Shown here: positions 8,621-17,559 of the stretch, piece after piece
Position numbering within the stretch: position 1 is the first letter of the stretch
Layout: every line of letters begins with the position of its first letter
Assembly: GCF_017873175.1 (NCBI RefSeq)
Contig: NZ_JAGGJW010000017.1
Coordinates: forward strand, 93,774 to 157,773
From: Neorhizobium petrolearium
GTDB taxonomy: Bacteria; Pseudomonadota; Alphaproteobacteria; Rhizobiales; Rhizobiaceae
Direction: 5' to 3'
Length of the DNA stretch: 64,000 nucleotides
Notes under the pieces: model-generated
What the model saw: the letters and a program-made list of their open reading frames with translations, nothing else
Database searches by the model: none
Told to the model about the DNA's origin: nothing
Position numbers and translations under genes: made by a program

Positions 8621-8812
8621 TTGGTCAATTTTTCCACCGAGCAACTGAAGGATGGGGCGCCAAAATCCCGCAGGCGCGCTGAACTTTTAACATTTGTCAT
8701 CCTGGCCTTTGGCATCTGGCCTATCGTCGCCGTTGGCGTGGTCGGCGGATACGGCTTCCTGGTCTGGATGTACCAGATCATCAGCGGCCCTCCCGGTCCC
8801 CCCGGTCATTGA
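8621..8812 (+). CDS. napE: NapE, small membrane protein of the periplasmic nitrate reductase operon
   Basis: 63-residue protein with one transmembrane helix (FVILAFGIWPIVAVGVVGGYGFLVW) after a charged RRRAELL segment. This is the pattern of NapE, the first gene of napEFDABC operons in alphaproteobacteria. It starts at TTG 8621, with GGAGG at 8611-8615. Its exact role in nitrate respiration is unknown; it is thought to associate with the membrane part of the Nap system. The gene is directly downstream of the anaerobox and leads the operon. Confidence 0.85.
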   Translation: MVNFSTEQLKDGAPKSRRRAELLTFVILAFGIWPIVAVGVVGGYGFLVWMYQIISGPPGPPGH

Positions 8813-8819
8813 GGCTCGT

Positions 8820-9108
8820 CATGCAGGATCGTTGCCTCACCCGATACCGTATCCTGCCAGACAGGATAACGTCAGACACGGGCGCCCGACCTCGAGGTTT
8901 TGGCCCCCGTTCGTTCCATGCAGACACGGGATTCGGCGTCCTGGCCGAACGATGTCCTGCCGAGGTTATCGGCGCCTGGCCGGCGCGCGGTGACCTCCTC
9001 CTTCCGGAAAACGACAACGAAGCCGTCGCCGGTAGCATTGCATGCAAGGCGTCTGCCCTGTCGGCGCGATGCGCGTGGAACAGGGGGATATCCGATGTCT
9101 GAAGGGAA
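8820..9108 (+). pseudogene. napF: Decayed napF (ferredoxin-type maturation protein) remnant
   Basis: The 285 bases between napE and napD sit where napF normally lies, but napF needs about 480 bases. Two ferredoxin-like pieces remain in different frames. CPAEVIG is near 8953. A C-terminal piece with GVCPVGAMRVEQG, after an isolated Cys, is at 9039-9090 and reads into the napD start. Most of the CxxCxxC clusters are gone and stops intervene. The CP-x-x-VI and VCPVGA patterns are those of 4Fe-4S sites. Either the gene is lost by deletion plus frameshift or the sequence has errors here; the size deficit favours loss. Confidence 0.5.
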
Positions 9109-9382
9109 GCAGCGCTACTACGTGTCCAGCGCGGTGATCGTGATGAAGCCGCAGGACCAGGAACGTGTTCGCCGGGCAATATCCGAGATGAGCGGTGTCG
9201 AGGTCCACGGCGTTCAGGACGGCAAGATGGTTGTCGTCATCGAAGGTTACAGCAGCGGCCAGCTGGGTGCGGCTTTGTCGGCAATCTCGGCGATTGACGG
9301 CGTGGTCGCCGCGAACATGGTTTTTGAACATTCCGAAGAGCAAGAGGGTATCGCAGATGAAGGGAGAACTGACGCGGCGTGA
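9095..9382 (+). CDS. napD: NapD, chaperone for NapA maturation and export
   Basis: 95-residue cytoplasmic protein of the NapD family. It binds the Tat signal peptide of NapA and holds it back until the molybdenum cofactor is inserted. It starts MSEGKQRYYVSSAVI and shows the family SSAVI..KP strand, the central EVHG..DGK.VVVIEG motif and the final AANMVFEH strand. The ATG at 9095 is preceded by AGGGGG. The 3' end overlaps napA by 26 bases, implying coupled translation of chaperone and client. Confidence 0.92.
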   Translation: MSEGKQRYYVSSAVIVMKPQDQERVRRAISEMSGVEVHGVQDGKMVVVIEGYSSGQLGAALSAISAIDGVVAANMVFEHSEEQEGIADEGRTDAA

Positions 9383-11861
9383 TCTCATCAAGGCGCATGC
9401 GGCAGGCATTGCCGCTGCGACCGCGGGGATCGTCCTGCCGGCAGCCGCTCAACCTGTTCCGGGCGGCGTGGAGGCGCTGGAGATCAAATGGTCCAAGGCG
9501 CCCTGTCGTTTCTGCGGAACGGGCTGTGGCGTCATGGTCGGCGTCAAGGAAGGCCAGGTTGTCGCCACCCATGGCGACATGCAGGCGGAGGTCAATCGCG
9601 GCCTGAACTGTATCAAGGGTTACTTCCTCTCCAAGATCATGTATGGCGAGGACCGGCTTACCCAGCCCTTGCTGCGCAAGCGGAACGGCCAATACGCCAA
9701 GGACGGCGAATTCGAGCCTGTCAGTTGGGACGAGGCCTTCGACGTGATGGCCGAGCAGTGCAAGAGGGTGCTGAAGGAAAAGGGGCCGACCGCTGTCGGA
9801 ATGTTCGGCTCCGGCCAATGGACCATCTTCGAAGGTTATGCCGCGACCAAGCTGATGCGGGCGGGGTTCCGCTCCAACAATCTCGACCCCAACGCCCGGC
9901 ACTGTATGGCGTCCGCGGCCTATGCGTTCATGCGCACCTTCGGCATGGACGAGCCGATGGGCTGTTATGACGATTTCGAAAACGCAGATGCCTTTGTGCT
10001 CTGGGGTTCGAACATGGCGGAGATGCATCCGATTCTCTGGACGCGTGTGGCGGACCGGCGGCTCGGCCACGGCCATGTCAAGGTTGCCGTGCTTTCCACC
10101 TTCACCCATCGCAGCATGGATCTCGCCGACATACCGATCATCTTCACGCCCGGGACGGATCTCGCCATCCTGAACTACATCGCAAACCACATCATCACCA
10201 GCGGCAAGGTCAACGAGGAGTTCGTCCGCAACCATACGACCTTCATGAAAGGCGTGGACAATATCGGCTATGGCCTGCGCCCAGAGGACCCGCTGGAACT
10301 CAAGGCCACCAATGCCGGTGATCCGACCAAGACGGAGCCGATCGATTTCGACGCCTTCAAGAAATTCGTTTCCGACTACACGCTCGAAAAGACCGCCGAA
10401 CTGACCGGGGCCGATCCCGGCTTTCTGCAGCAGCTTGCCGAACTTTATGCCGATCCGAACCGGAAGGTCATGTCGCTCTGGACCATGGGCTTCAACCAGC
10501 ATGTCCGCGGGGTGTGGGCCAACCAGATGGTCTACAATCTCCATCTGCTGACCGGCAAGATTTCCGAGCCTGGAAACAGCCCCTTCTCGCTCACCGGCCA
10601 GCCGTCCGCCTGTGGAACGGCTCGAGAAGTCGGCACCTTCGCGCATAGGCTGCCTGCCGATATGGTCGTCACCAATCCCGAGCACCGGCATCATGCGGAA
10701 GAGTTGTGGAAGCTTCCTGAAGGGCTGCTTCCCGACAAGCCGGGTTATCATGCCGTCCAGCAGGACCGAATGTTGAAGGACGGCAAGCTCAGCTTCTATT
10801 GGGTGCAGGTCAACAACAATGTCCAGGCAGCCCCGAATACCAAGAACGAGACCTATCAGGGTTACCGCAACCCGGACAATTTCATCGTCGTCTCCGATGC
10901 CTATCCGACGATCACGGCGATGTCGGCCGACCTCATTTTGCCCGCCGCCATGTGGGTGGAGAAAGAGGGAGCCTATGGCAATGCCGAGCGTCGCACCCAT
11001 GTCTGGCACCAACTGGTGCAGGCTCCCGGCGATGCGCGGTCCGATCTTTGGCAGATAGCGGAGTTTTCAAAGCGCTTCACCACCGACGAGGTTTGGCCCG
11101 CGGATATATTGGACAAGCACCCTCATTATCGTGGCAAAACACTGTTCGAGGTGCTGTTCCAGAACGGACAGGTCGACCAGTTCCCGCTGAGCGAGATCGA
11201 CCCGGACTATGCGAACAACGAGGCCAAGGATTTCGGCTTCTACATACAGAAAGGGCTGTTCGAGGAATATGCCTCGTTCGGGCGCGGTCACGGTCATGAT
11301 CTCGCGCCCTATGACCGCTACCATCAGGAACGGGGCCTGCGGTGGCCCGTCGTCAACGGGCAGGAGACCAAGTGGCGCTATCGGGAGGGCTACGATCCTT
11401 ATGTGAAGCCGGGCGAGGGCGTACGCTTCTACGGGCGACCGGACGGCAAAGCCGTGATCCTTGCCGTTCCCTATGAGCCGCCCGCCGAGTCCCCCGATGG
11501 TGAATATGATTTCTGGCTGGTGACCGGCCGCGTGCTCGAACATTGGCATTCCGGATCCATGACCATGCGCGTGCCGGAATTGTACAGGGCTTTCCCCGGC
11601 GCCCGCTGCTTCATGAATGCCGACGATGCCCGAAAGCGGGGCATCAATCAGGGCGCCGAAATCAGGATCGTCTCCCGGCGCGGTGAAATCCGGTCCCGGG
11701 TGGAAACCCGCGGGCGCAACCGTATGCCGCCGGGCGTGATCTTCGTGCCCTGGTTCGATGCCAGCCAACTGATCAACAAGGTCACGCTTGACGCCACCGA
11801 TCCCATCTCCAAACAGACGGATTTCAAGAAATGCGCAGTCAAGATCGTTCCAGCCGTCTGA
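9357..11861 (+). CDS. napA: NapA, catalytic subunit of periplasmic nitrate reductase
   Basis: 834-residue molybdopterin enzyme that reduces nitrate to nitrite in the periplasm. The N-terminus has a twin-arginine signal (TRRDLIK, then an alanine-rich core and AAAQ cleavage site). The mature protein begins with the 4Fe-4S motif CRFCGTGCG plus a fourth Cys in LNCIKGYF (Cys50, 53, 57, 85). Cys183 in NARHCMASA is the molybdenum ligand. The C-terminal half holds the cofactor-binding domains (VTGRVLEHWHSGSMT). Length and motifs are complete and no frame damage is seen. It overlaps napD at the start and napB at the end. Electrons come from NapC through NapB. Confidence 0.97.
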   Translation: MKGELTRRDLIKAHAAGIAAATAGIVLPAAAQPVPGGVEALEIKWSKAPCRFCGTGCGVMVGVKEGQVVATHGDMQAEVNRGLNCIKGYFLSKIMYGEDRLTQPLLRKRNGQYAKDGEFEPVSWDEAFDVMAEQCKRVLKEKGPTAVGMFGSGQWTIFEGYAATKLMRAGFRSNNLDPNARHCMASAAYAFMRTFGMDEPMGCYDDFENADAFVLWGSNMAEMHPILWTRVADRRLGHGHVKVAVLSTFTHRSMDLADIPIIFTPGTDLAILNYIANHIITSGKVNEEFVRNHTTFMKGVDNIGYGLRPEDPLELKATNAGDPTKTEPIDFDAFKKFVSDYTLEKTAELTGADPGFLQQLAELYADPNRKVMSLWTMGFNQHVRGVWANQMVYNLHLLTGKISEPGNSPFSLTGQPSACGTAREVGTFAHRLPADMVVTNPEHRHHAEELWKLPEGLLPDKPGYHAVQQDRMLKDGKLSFYWVQVNNNVQAAPNTKNETYQGYRNPDNFIVVSDAYPTITAMSADLILPAAMWVEKEGAYGNAERRTHVWHQLVQAPGDARSDLWQIAEFSKRFTTDEVWPADILDKHPHYRGKTLFEVLFQNGQVDQFPLSEIDPDYANNEAKDFGFYIQKGLFEEYASFGRGHGHDLAPYDRYHQERGLRWPVVNGQETKWRYREGYDPYVKPGEGVRFYGRPDGKAVILAVPYEPPAESPDGEYDFWLVTGRVLEHWHSGSMTMRVPELYRAFPGARCFMNADDARKRGINQGAEIRIVSRRGEIRSRVETRGRNRMPPGVIFVPWFDASQLINKVTLDATDPISKQTDFKKCAVKIVPAV

Positions 11862-12322
11862 GCTTTGGTTCCTTTCGAATCGTAGCCACGGCCTTTGCGG
11901 TCGCGTTCATGGCGACGCTTGCCGCAGCCCAGATGGTTCCGCAATTGTCGGGCCCGCCGCAGGCCATGGAGACGGTGCCAGCCCGCCCGATGCCCAAGTG
12001 GAACGTGGATGACATACGCAAGATGCGGGCATACCCGGATCAGCCTCCGGTCATTCCGCACTCGATCGAAGGCTATCAGTTGTCGGTCAACACGAACCGC
12101 TGTCTTTCCTGTCACAAGCGTGAGTTCACGGAAGGTGCGGGCGCGCCGATGATCAGCGTCACCCACTACATGACGCGGGAGGGACAGATGCTCGCGGACG
12201 TTTCGCCGCGCCGCTATTTTTGCACGGCCTGCCATGTTCCGCAGGCGGAAGTGAATCCGCTCGTCGGCAACACGTTCCGGGACATGAGCCAGATGGGTGT
12301 CGAGCATCTGGGGGGCAAATAG
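11831..12322 (+). CDS. napB: NapB, dihaem cytochrome c subunit of periplasmic nitrate reductase
   Basis: 163-residue periplasmic cytochrome. The N-terminus is a Sec signal (FAVAFMATLAAAQ). Two CxxCH haem sites are present, CLSCH near residue 95 and CTACH near 134, with the family SVTHYMTREG segment between them. It transfers electrons from NapC to NapA. The gene overlaps napA by 31 bases and is followed at once by napC, as in other napDABC operons. Confidence 0.95.
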   Translation: MRSQDRSSRLSFGSFRIVATAFAVAFMATLAAAQMVPQLSGPPQAMETVPARPMPKWNVDDIRKMRAYPDQPPVIPHSIEGYQLSVNTNRCLSCHKREFTEGAGAPMISVTHYMTREGQMLADVSPRRYFCTACHVPQAEVNPLVGNTFRDMSQMGVEHLGGK

Positions 12323-12326
12323 GGTG

Positions 12327-13043
12327 ATGGGACGGATAAAAAATCTTGCGGCGTGGATATGGAAGATCCTCAGCACGCCGGCGGGCACTCTGAGCCTTGC
12401 CTTCCTGACGCTTGGCGGTTTCGTCGGCGGGGTGATCTTCTGGGGCGCGTTCAATACCGCGCTGGAGCTGACCAATACGGAGAAGTTCTGCACCGGATGT
12501 CACGAGATGCAGGCGAACGTCTACGAGGAACTGACCCGGACGATCCATTTCTCCAACCGGTCCGGCGTGCGCGCCTCCTGTCCCGATTGCCATGTGCCGC
12601 ACGAGTGGACCGACAAGATTGCCCGCAAGATGCAGGCTTCCAAGGAGGTCTGGGGCAAGATCTTCGGCACCATCAACACGCGCCAGAAATTCCTCGACGA
12701 ACGTCTGCGGCTTGCGCAGCACGAATGGGCGCGGCTGAAGGCCAACGACAGCCTCGAGTGCCGCAACTGCCATTCTTCGATAGCCATGGACCTTTCGAAG
12801 CAGACCGAACGCGCCGCGGATATCCACACGCGATATCTCCTGAGCGGGAGGGCGACCTGCATAGACTGCCACAAAGGAATCGCTCACGAATTGCCGAACA
12901 TGCAAGGCGTCAACCCGGGATGGCAGATGCCAAAGGAACTGGAAGGCGAAGTCCTTCCCAGCGCTTCAGCGGTGGATGACCTGCGGCGGGCGATGGATAA
13001 GGCGCACGGCCGGATGACGAGTGTGAACGTATCAGCTAACTGA
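12327..13043 (+). CDS. napC: NapC, membrane-anchored tetrahaem quinol dehydrogenase
   Basis: 238 residues of the NapC/NirT family. One N-terminal transmembrane helix (SLAFLTLGGFVGGVIFW) anchors a periplasmic domain with four CxxCH motifs: CTGCH, CPDCH, CRNCH and CIDCH. It oxidises ubiquinol and feeds NapB. I chose ATG 12327 (MGRIKNLAAW), four bases after the napB stop; an upstream GTG in the same frame is possible. No napG/napH genes are present, so NapC is the sole quinol route here. It is the last gene of the operon. Confidence 0.95.
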   Translation: MGRIKNLAAWIWKILSTPAGTLSLAFLTLGGFVGGVIFWGAFNTALELTNTEKFCTGCHEMQANVYEELTRTIHFSNRSGVRASCPDCHVPHEWTDKIARKMQASKEVWGKIFGTINTRQKFLDERLRLAQHEWARLKANDSLECRNCHSSIAMDLSKQTERAADIHTRYLLSGRATCIDCHKGIAHELPNMQGVNPGWQMPKELEGEVLPSASAVDDLRRAMDKAHGRMTSVNVSAN

Positions 13044-13380
13044 AGGTGAAGTTGTCGAAGTTCGAACGCGTTCGGCACAAGCGCTGAAATTGGGAAGACC
13101 TCGGCGAAGCACCAGCCGGCGGCCATGGTGTGTGTCACACGACCAATAGCCATATCCGGCGGACGATCGAATAGGTGTGCTCATTTGATCTTTCTCCCTT
13201 GGCCGCTTTGGGCGCGGCCGAGCGCGTCGGAAAGCTCGTATCGATGACGATCCAGGTGAGCCGCGGCCGCTCCTTCCGCGGCGAAGAGGTATGGGATCAG
13301 TCCGAAGACGGTTCTGAAATGGCGCAAGCGAACGACGGTCCGTGGGCCTCTCGGCTGATGCCTTGACGGGCGACAGAAGA
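13044..13380. other. Intergenic region after napC
   Basis: About 340 bases with no credible coding frame. A short perfect palindrome (CGAACGCGTTCG) lies near 13063-13076, too far from a T-run to be a typical terminator. The right end leads into the operator array at 13381. Confidence 0.4.
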
Positions 13381-13448
13381 GTTATAATGTTCTCTTGGGA
13401 ACATTATAACTGAACGAAGTTATAATGAGTTAAAGGAAACATTATAAC
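13381..13448 (+). promoter_or_regulatory. Two tandem copies of a 30-bp palindromic operator
   Basis: GTTATAATG-N12-CATTATAAC occurs at 13381-13410 and again at 13419-13448, so the repeat unit is 38 bases. The first copy is a perfect 12-bp inverted repeat with a six-base centre. Each left arm contains TATAAT, so a repressor bound here would cover the -10 element. The second copy ends 16 bases before the ATG of the nucleotidyltransferase gene. No regulator gene lies beside it, so autoregulation or control from elsewhere is inferred. Confidence 0.75.
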
Positions 13449-13464
13449 CGGGACCCTTCGAACT

Positions 13465-14538
13465 ATGAGAGATATTGACCTTGCATTCCGGACGATGTTC
13501 GCGGAACTCGCCCAGCAAACTCTTGATGCGCAATGGCAATCGGACTTTCCGCTCGAGGGCCGCTTTGTCACCGTACCGGTGAAGGGCAAAGACTATTTCT
13601 ATTTCGATGTCCCTACTCCCGAGGGCAAGGATAAGCGGAGCTATGTTGGCCCCGCAGCTGATCCGGTGATCGCAGCGCGTGTCAGGCGGCATCGCGAGAT
13701 CAAGGGCAACATTAAGGAGCGGCGACGATTGGTTTCTACGCTCCTGCGCTCAGGCGGCATGTCGGCTCCCGATCGGTTCGCCGGCGATGTCACGCAGGCG
13801 CTCGCGCATGCAGGGTTCTTCCGTCTGCGTGGCTTCCTCGTCGGCTCGGTTGCCTATGGCTGCTACTCGGGCATCCTCGGCGTCCGATTGCCCAGGACGG
13901 CAATGCAGACTGGCGATGCTGACCTAGCTATGGATTTTGCGATCTCGCAGGAGGTGGATGACAGCCTGCCGCCGATCTTAGACATACTGCATGGGGTCGA
14001 TCCGTCCTTCAGAGCCGTCCCGCATCAGGCAGACAAGGCGCGCGTGACGGCGTTCGTCAACAAGACCAATTACCGGGTCGAATTTTTGACGAGCAATCGG
14101 GGATCGGACGAGTATATGGGCAAGCCTTCTCCCATGCCTGCCCTCGGTGGTGCGTCGGCGGAAAACCTGCGGTTCCTTGATTTCCTGATCTACGAGCCCT
14201 TGCGGACGGTGCTGCTTCATCGGGAAGGCGTGAGCGTAAACGTCCCCGCGCCTGAACGGTACTCCGTCCACAAACTCATTGTCGCATCGAGGCGGCCCAC
14301 GGACGCGCTTGGGCGGGCGAAGCGGGACAAGGACCTCCTGCAAGCGGCCACGCTTTTCGAAGCCATGATCCAAACCCGACAGGGCGACCTCCTGGCCGAC
14401 GCATACCAGGAGGCATGGGATCGAGGGGCCTCGTGGCAGGAAGGCCTTGCGGCGGGCATCGCCCTGATGCCTGATCAGGGCAAGGAGACGCTGGCGGGCG
14501 CCCTCGGCGTGGAAGTGAGCGATCTCGGCAAACGGTAG
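13465..14538 (+). CDS. GSU2403-type nucleotidyltransferase-fold protein
   Basis: 357 residues. The central region has the nucleotidyltransferase signature: GSVAYGCYSG around Gly127-Ser128, then TGDADLAMD with Asp151 and Asp153. This fits the NTP_transf_8 (GSU2403) family. The N-terminal ~100 residues are a separate module (YFDVPTPEGKDKRSYVGP) of unknown role. The C-terminus is helical. The substrate is unknown. The fold is shared with MNT- and AbiEii-type toxins, with tRNA nucleotidyltransferases and with antibiotic-modifying enzymes. The gene stands alone behind two tandem palindromic operators, a promoter layout more like a tightly repressed toxin or defence gene than a housekeeping one. 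That reading is inference. GC content and codon use match the neighbours. Confidence 0.75.
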   Translation: MRDIDLAFRTMFAELAQQTLDAQWQSDFPLEGRFVTVPVKGKDYFYFDVPTPEGKDKRSYVGPAADPVIAARVRRHREIKGNIKERRRLVSTLLRSGGMSAPDRFAGDVTQALAHAGFFRLRGFLVGSVAYGCYSGILGVRLPRTAMQTGDADLAMDFAISQEVDDSLPPILDILHGVDPSFRAVPHQADKARVTAFVNKTNYRVEFLTSNRGSDEYMGKPSPMPALGGASAENLRFLDFLIYEPLRTVLLHREGVSVNVPAPERYSVHKLIVASRRPTDALGRAKRDKDLLQAATLFEAMIQTRQGDLLADAYQEAWDRGASWQEGLAAGIALMPDQGKETLAGALGVEVSDLGKR

Positions 14539-14560
14539 CGGCATGACAGCGGAAATAGTA

Positions 14561-14782
14561 ACGTCGGACAGCAGTGCCAAGCTGCAGCAAGCCTGAAAAG
14601 ATCGCCCATATGCCGAAGGCGCCAAACACCCAGTCCATACTCATCGTAAACGCAAAGATCACGGAGATCGTCACTACTGAGCTTGCTGTGACGTTGATAG
14701 CCTGGCTCAGGTTGACCGCAAAGCCACCGCTCCTGGCCGCGTCAATAACGTTAGCGGCACCATCCCAAGCCGGATAGATCAT
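14561..14782 (-). pseudogene. Truncated DUF308-like membrane protein remnant
   Basis: On the minus strand about 74 residues read like the middle of a DUF308/HdeD-like membrane protein: IYPAWDGAANVIDAARSGG, two hydrophobic helices, then FGIWAIFSGLLQLGTAVRR. The family needs roughly 180 residues, with further helices on both sides. Here the similarity stops abruptly, and the downstream part runs into the oppositely oriented nucleotidyltransferase gene. It is probably a relic cut by the arrival of that gene. Confidence 0.5.
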
Positions 14783-14978
14783 CGCGTGTAGACAGATAGG
14801 TTGAGTTTCACCGACCATCCCACCTCGCCCTCCGCAGCGAGCGCAGGCCATGTAGGCTCGTCTGACCCATGCCCTTCCACCTGGATTGGGAGCTTGGTCC
14901 TCCCCGGACTTGGTTGGTGATCAACAGGCGCTAGCCAAATAAGACCTGCAACTTGCCTGTTGGTAAGGGCATCCAGTG

Positions 14979-17183
14979 CTACCTTCCATGGAAAGGTACC
15001 GGCGAGGTGGAAATCGCCTTGCTGCCAGCGTCAGAAACCGTTTTGGTTCGCACCGAGGCAAATTGTTCGCGTGTCAACGGCTTTGAAAGTAGATATCCCT
15101 GAAGGTGGTCACAGCCAAGCGAGCCCAACATCTCCCGTTGCTCCTCCGTCTCAACGCCCTCGGCGGTGATCTCAAGCCCCCTCGCACGCGCCATGCTGAC
15201 CATGCCGACAATGATCCCGTTGTTGCCGCTGCGGCTCAACTCATCGACGAACACCTTGTCGATCTTGATGCGGTCGATGCTGACATCCTGCACGCGGCCG
15301 AATGACGAATAACCAGTTCCAAAATCATCGATGGCGAAACGTACGCCAGCCTTGCGAAGCGCCGCGATCGTTCTTTCGCATTGACCAGAACCGTCGAGCA
15401 GCAGGCTTTCAGTGATCTCGATTTCAAGCCTGCCCGGCTCGATATTGTGCCGTGCCAAAGTGGAAAGAACCCGAAGCGGGTAAGATTCCAGTTTCAGCTC
15501 TGCCGCTGACGCATTCACGGAAACTGGGAGATCATTCCAGGCAGAGATCGTCGCACACGCGTCATCCAGGACAATCAATCCCAGGGCCGTGATCAGCCCG
15601 GCCTCTTCTGCAACGGGGATGAAGATGTCAGGACCGAGCAGCCCCTTTTTGGGATGCCGCCACCGTACAAGCGCCTCGACGGAGCACATCTCGCCGGTTG
15701 TTGCCGAATAGACCGGTTGATAATGGATTTCGATCTGCGTCTTCGTCTCGATGGCGTGACGAAGATCGTTTTCAAGCTCGCGACGCGCCCGCAGCAGTTG
15801 GTTCATGTGATCACCGAAGAGCGCGTACCGGTTCCGGCCGGCGGCCTTTGCGTGATAAAGCGCGATGTCGGCCTGTCGCGTCAGCTCCGTCGGGTCTGCC
15901 CGGCCGGCCGCGAGCGCTGCGCCGACGCTCGCTCCAATCGTGGCCAGGGCGCCATCCAGGTCGAACGGCTGCTCCATTGCGTGAACCACGTCCTCAGCGG
16001 CTTTCACGAGATCCTGCTCCGTGATCTTTCGCAGAAGAGCCGTGAACTCATCGCCACCGATGCGGCCGACGATCGCGTGCGGAAGCACCTCCCGCAGCCT
16101 CTCTGCGACCATCTTTATCAGGCGGTCCCCGGCGGGATGGCCGAAGGTGTCGTTGACCGCCTTGAACCGATCGAGGTCGATGAACAGCACGCCGTGAACG
16201 TCTGCCGGTAAAGCGGCCTCGAGTTCACGTTCCAGCGCTTTGTTGAAACTGGCGCGGTTTGCCAAGCCCGTCAGCACGTCATGATGAGCCAGGTGCTGCA
16301 ACTCGGCGCGGCTTGCAGAAAGCCGCTCGGACCGGCGAAACAATAGCAATCCGAGGACGCTCGTCGCCCCAAAGATGCAGAGGACGCCAGCACCGAGGGC
16401 CGGCAGAGTTTCGTTCCGGACGGTGGCGCCGGGGCGGAACGGCGTCCAGCAGAAGTAGCCGATCGTCTCGCGCTTTGACGAGATCAGCGGCACATAGGCG
16501 TGCTCGCTATCGTCTGCCTGCGGTGTGAAGTGCATGTCTTCAAACTGGTACTGGCTCCCGATACTGCTCGGGAAGCTACCGTCAAGGAAGCGGACCGCCA
16601 CATGCAGGTTTTCGTCTCCCGGCCGCTGCTCCAGGTCTCCGCTGTCGGACACGATCGGCTTGACGCTGACGATGGCGGGCCTGCCGCCGACCACGGCCAA
16701 GTCGCTCTCACCGATCGACAAGACTCGCTCCGTCACGCCGGTGGTGTCATCCGCAAACAACCGCTGCTGCAGTTGTGCGACCAGCGGGAGGTAAGCCGTC
16801 CGAAACTCCTCCAGCGTCACCGATCGGTCGTCTGCCGCCACGAAATGATAGATGTCGGTGCCGTCCGCAGCGAGGACAAATGCCGCATCATGCTGGAAAT
16901 AGGAATGCATCCAGCTGCCCAGGTTGGCGTCCAGCCAATCGACATCGCGCTCCGCAGTCCGTGTGACCGCATCGTCCCAGACCGTCACGCTCTCCTGATC
17001 GTGTGCGATCTCCGTACGCATATTGGAGACGATCAGGGTGACGAGATCCTGTTGGCGTTGCGCGGCGGCTGCATCCATTCGGCCGGCCGACCAATACAAG
17101 CTGAGAAGGACGAGCGCGCCGAAGACGACCGAAATAGCGAAAGGAAGCAAACCCCAAAGGAAAAGCCTCGACCGGGAGAACAT
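14979..17183 (-). CDS. Membrane c-di-GMP protein with CHASE4-like, GGDEF and EAL domains
   Basis: 734 residues. An N-terminal membrane helix (LWGLLPFAISVVFGALVLLSL) is followed by a periplasmic sensor of CHASE4 type (VTVWDDAVTRT, SYFQHDAAFVL). A second helix near 280 precedes a GGDEF domain with intact RIGGDEF and a C-terminal EAL domain with EALVRW, DDFGTGYSS and KIDKVFV. Both active-site motifs are complete, so it could make and degrade c-di-GMP; the net activity cannot be told. The ATG at 17183 is preferred. A GTG at 17234 in the same frame is possible. It stands alone, with small genes on either side. Confidence 0.88.
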   Translation of the reverse strand: MFSRSRLFLWGLLPFAISVVFGALVLLSLYWSAGRMDAAAAQRQQDLVTLIVSNMRTEIAHDQESVTVWDDAVTRTAERDVDWLDANLGSWMHSYFQHDAAFVLAADGTDIYHFVAADDRSVTLEEFRTAYLPLVAQLQQRLFADDTTGVTERVLSIGESDLAVVGGRPAIVSVKPIVSDSGDLEQRPGDENLHVAVRFLDGSFPSSIGSQYQFEDMHFTPQADDSEHAYVPLISSKRETIGYFCWTPFRPGATVRNETLPALGAGVLCIFGATSVLGLLLFRRSERLSASRAELQHLAHHDVLTGLANRASFNKALERELEAALPADVHGVLFIDLDRFKAVNDTFGHPAGDRLIKMVAERLREVLPHAIVGRIGGDEFTALLRKITEQDLVKAAEDVVHAMEQPFDLDGALATIGASVGAALAAGRADPTELTRQADIALYHAKAAGRNRYALFGDHMNQLLRARRELENDLRHAIETKTQIEIHYQPVYSATTGEMCSVEALVRWRHPKKGLLGPDIFIPVAEEAGLITALGLIVLDDACATISAWNDLPVSVNASAAELKLESYPLRVLSTLARHNIEPGRLEIEITESLLLDGSGQCERTIAALRKAGVRFAIDDFGTGYSSFGRVQDVSIDRIKIDKVFVDELSRSGNNGIIVGMVSMARARGLEITAEGVETEEQREMLGSLGCDHLQGYLLSKPLTREQFASVRTKTVSDAGSKAISTSPVPFHGR

Positions 17184-17322
17184 ACCTATGCGACCACCGT
17201 TCTTGTTATTTCGAATATCGTAAAACAGGAACACTTAATGTCCCTGCAACGGCTATCGTTCCTGAAGTCTTAATCTCCAGCGGCAATCCGCTCGTCGCAG
17301 CTCAAGCGTCCTGCCGCGACCT

Positions 17323-17559
17323 TCAGACCGGAGCTTCGTCGACGGTCTCGTCACCCGGCCGGCTCAGCATTGCCAGCAATTGCTGCCGATCCCGCAGCCC
17401 CATCTGAAACAGATCGATCAGATCGGCTGCCAGCTTGGAGGCACGAGCAGTCTCTTTTTGGAGACCTCGCTGAAGGCAGACCTCATCGAAGACGCTCTGC
17501 AGCATCTGGAGTTCCTCCGGTTCAACCGGAGACGCAAAGGAATGATGATTCTGGAGCAT
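17323..17559 (-). CDS. Small conserved rhizobial protein, function unknown
   Basis: 78 residues, soluble. The recognisable core is LQSVFDEVCLQRGLQK followed by AADLIDLFQMGLRD, a pattern seen in short proteins scattered over Rhizobium genomes. It may be a small regulatory or adaptor protein; nothing in it shows an enzyme. It is in the same orientation as the c-di-GMP gene but upstream of it, with 140 bases between. Confidence 0.6.
   Translation of the reverse strand: MLQNHHSFASPVEPEELQMLQSVFDEVCLQRGLQKETARASKLAADLIDLFQMGLRDRQQLLAMLSRPGDETVDEAPV

Noticed and set aside
9237..11012. 591-codon open frame antisense to napA
   Set aside because: napA is complete and conserved on the plus strand; the antisense frame has no motif and follows from third-position GC bias.
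13391..13403. GTTC...GAAC inside the operator considered as a LexA box
   Set aside because: The alphaproteobacterial box is a direct repeat with seven bases between; here the half-sites are inverted with six, and they belong to the larger 12-bp palindrome.
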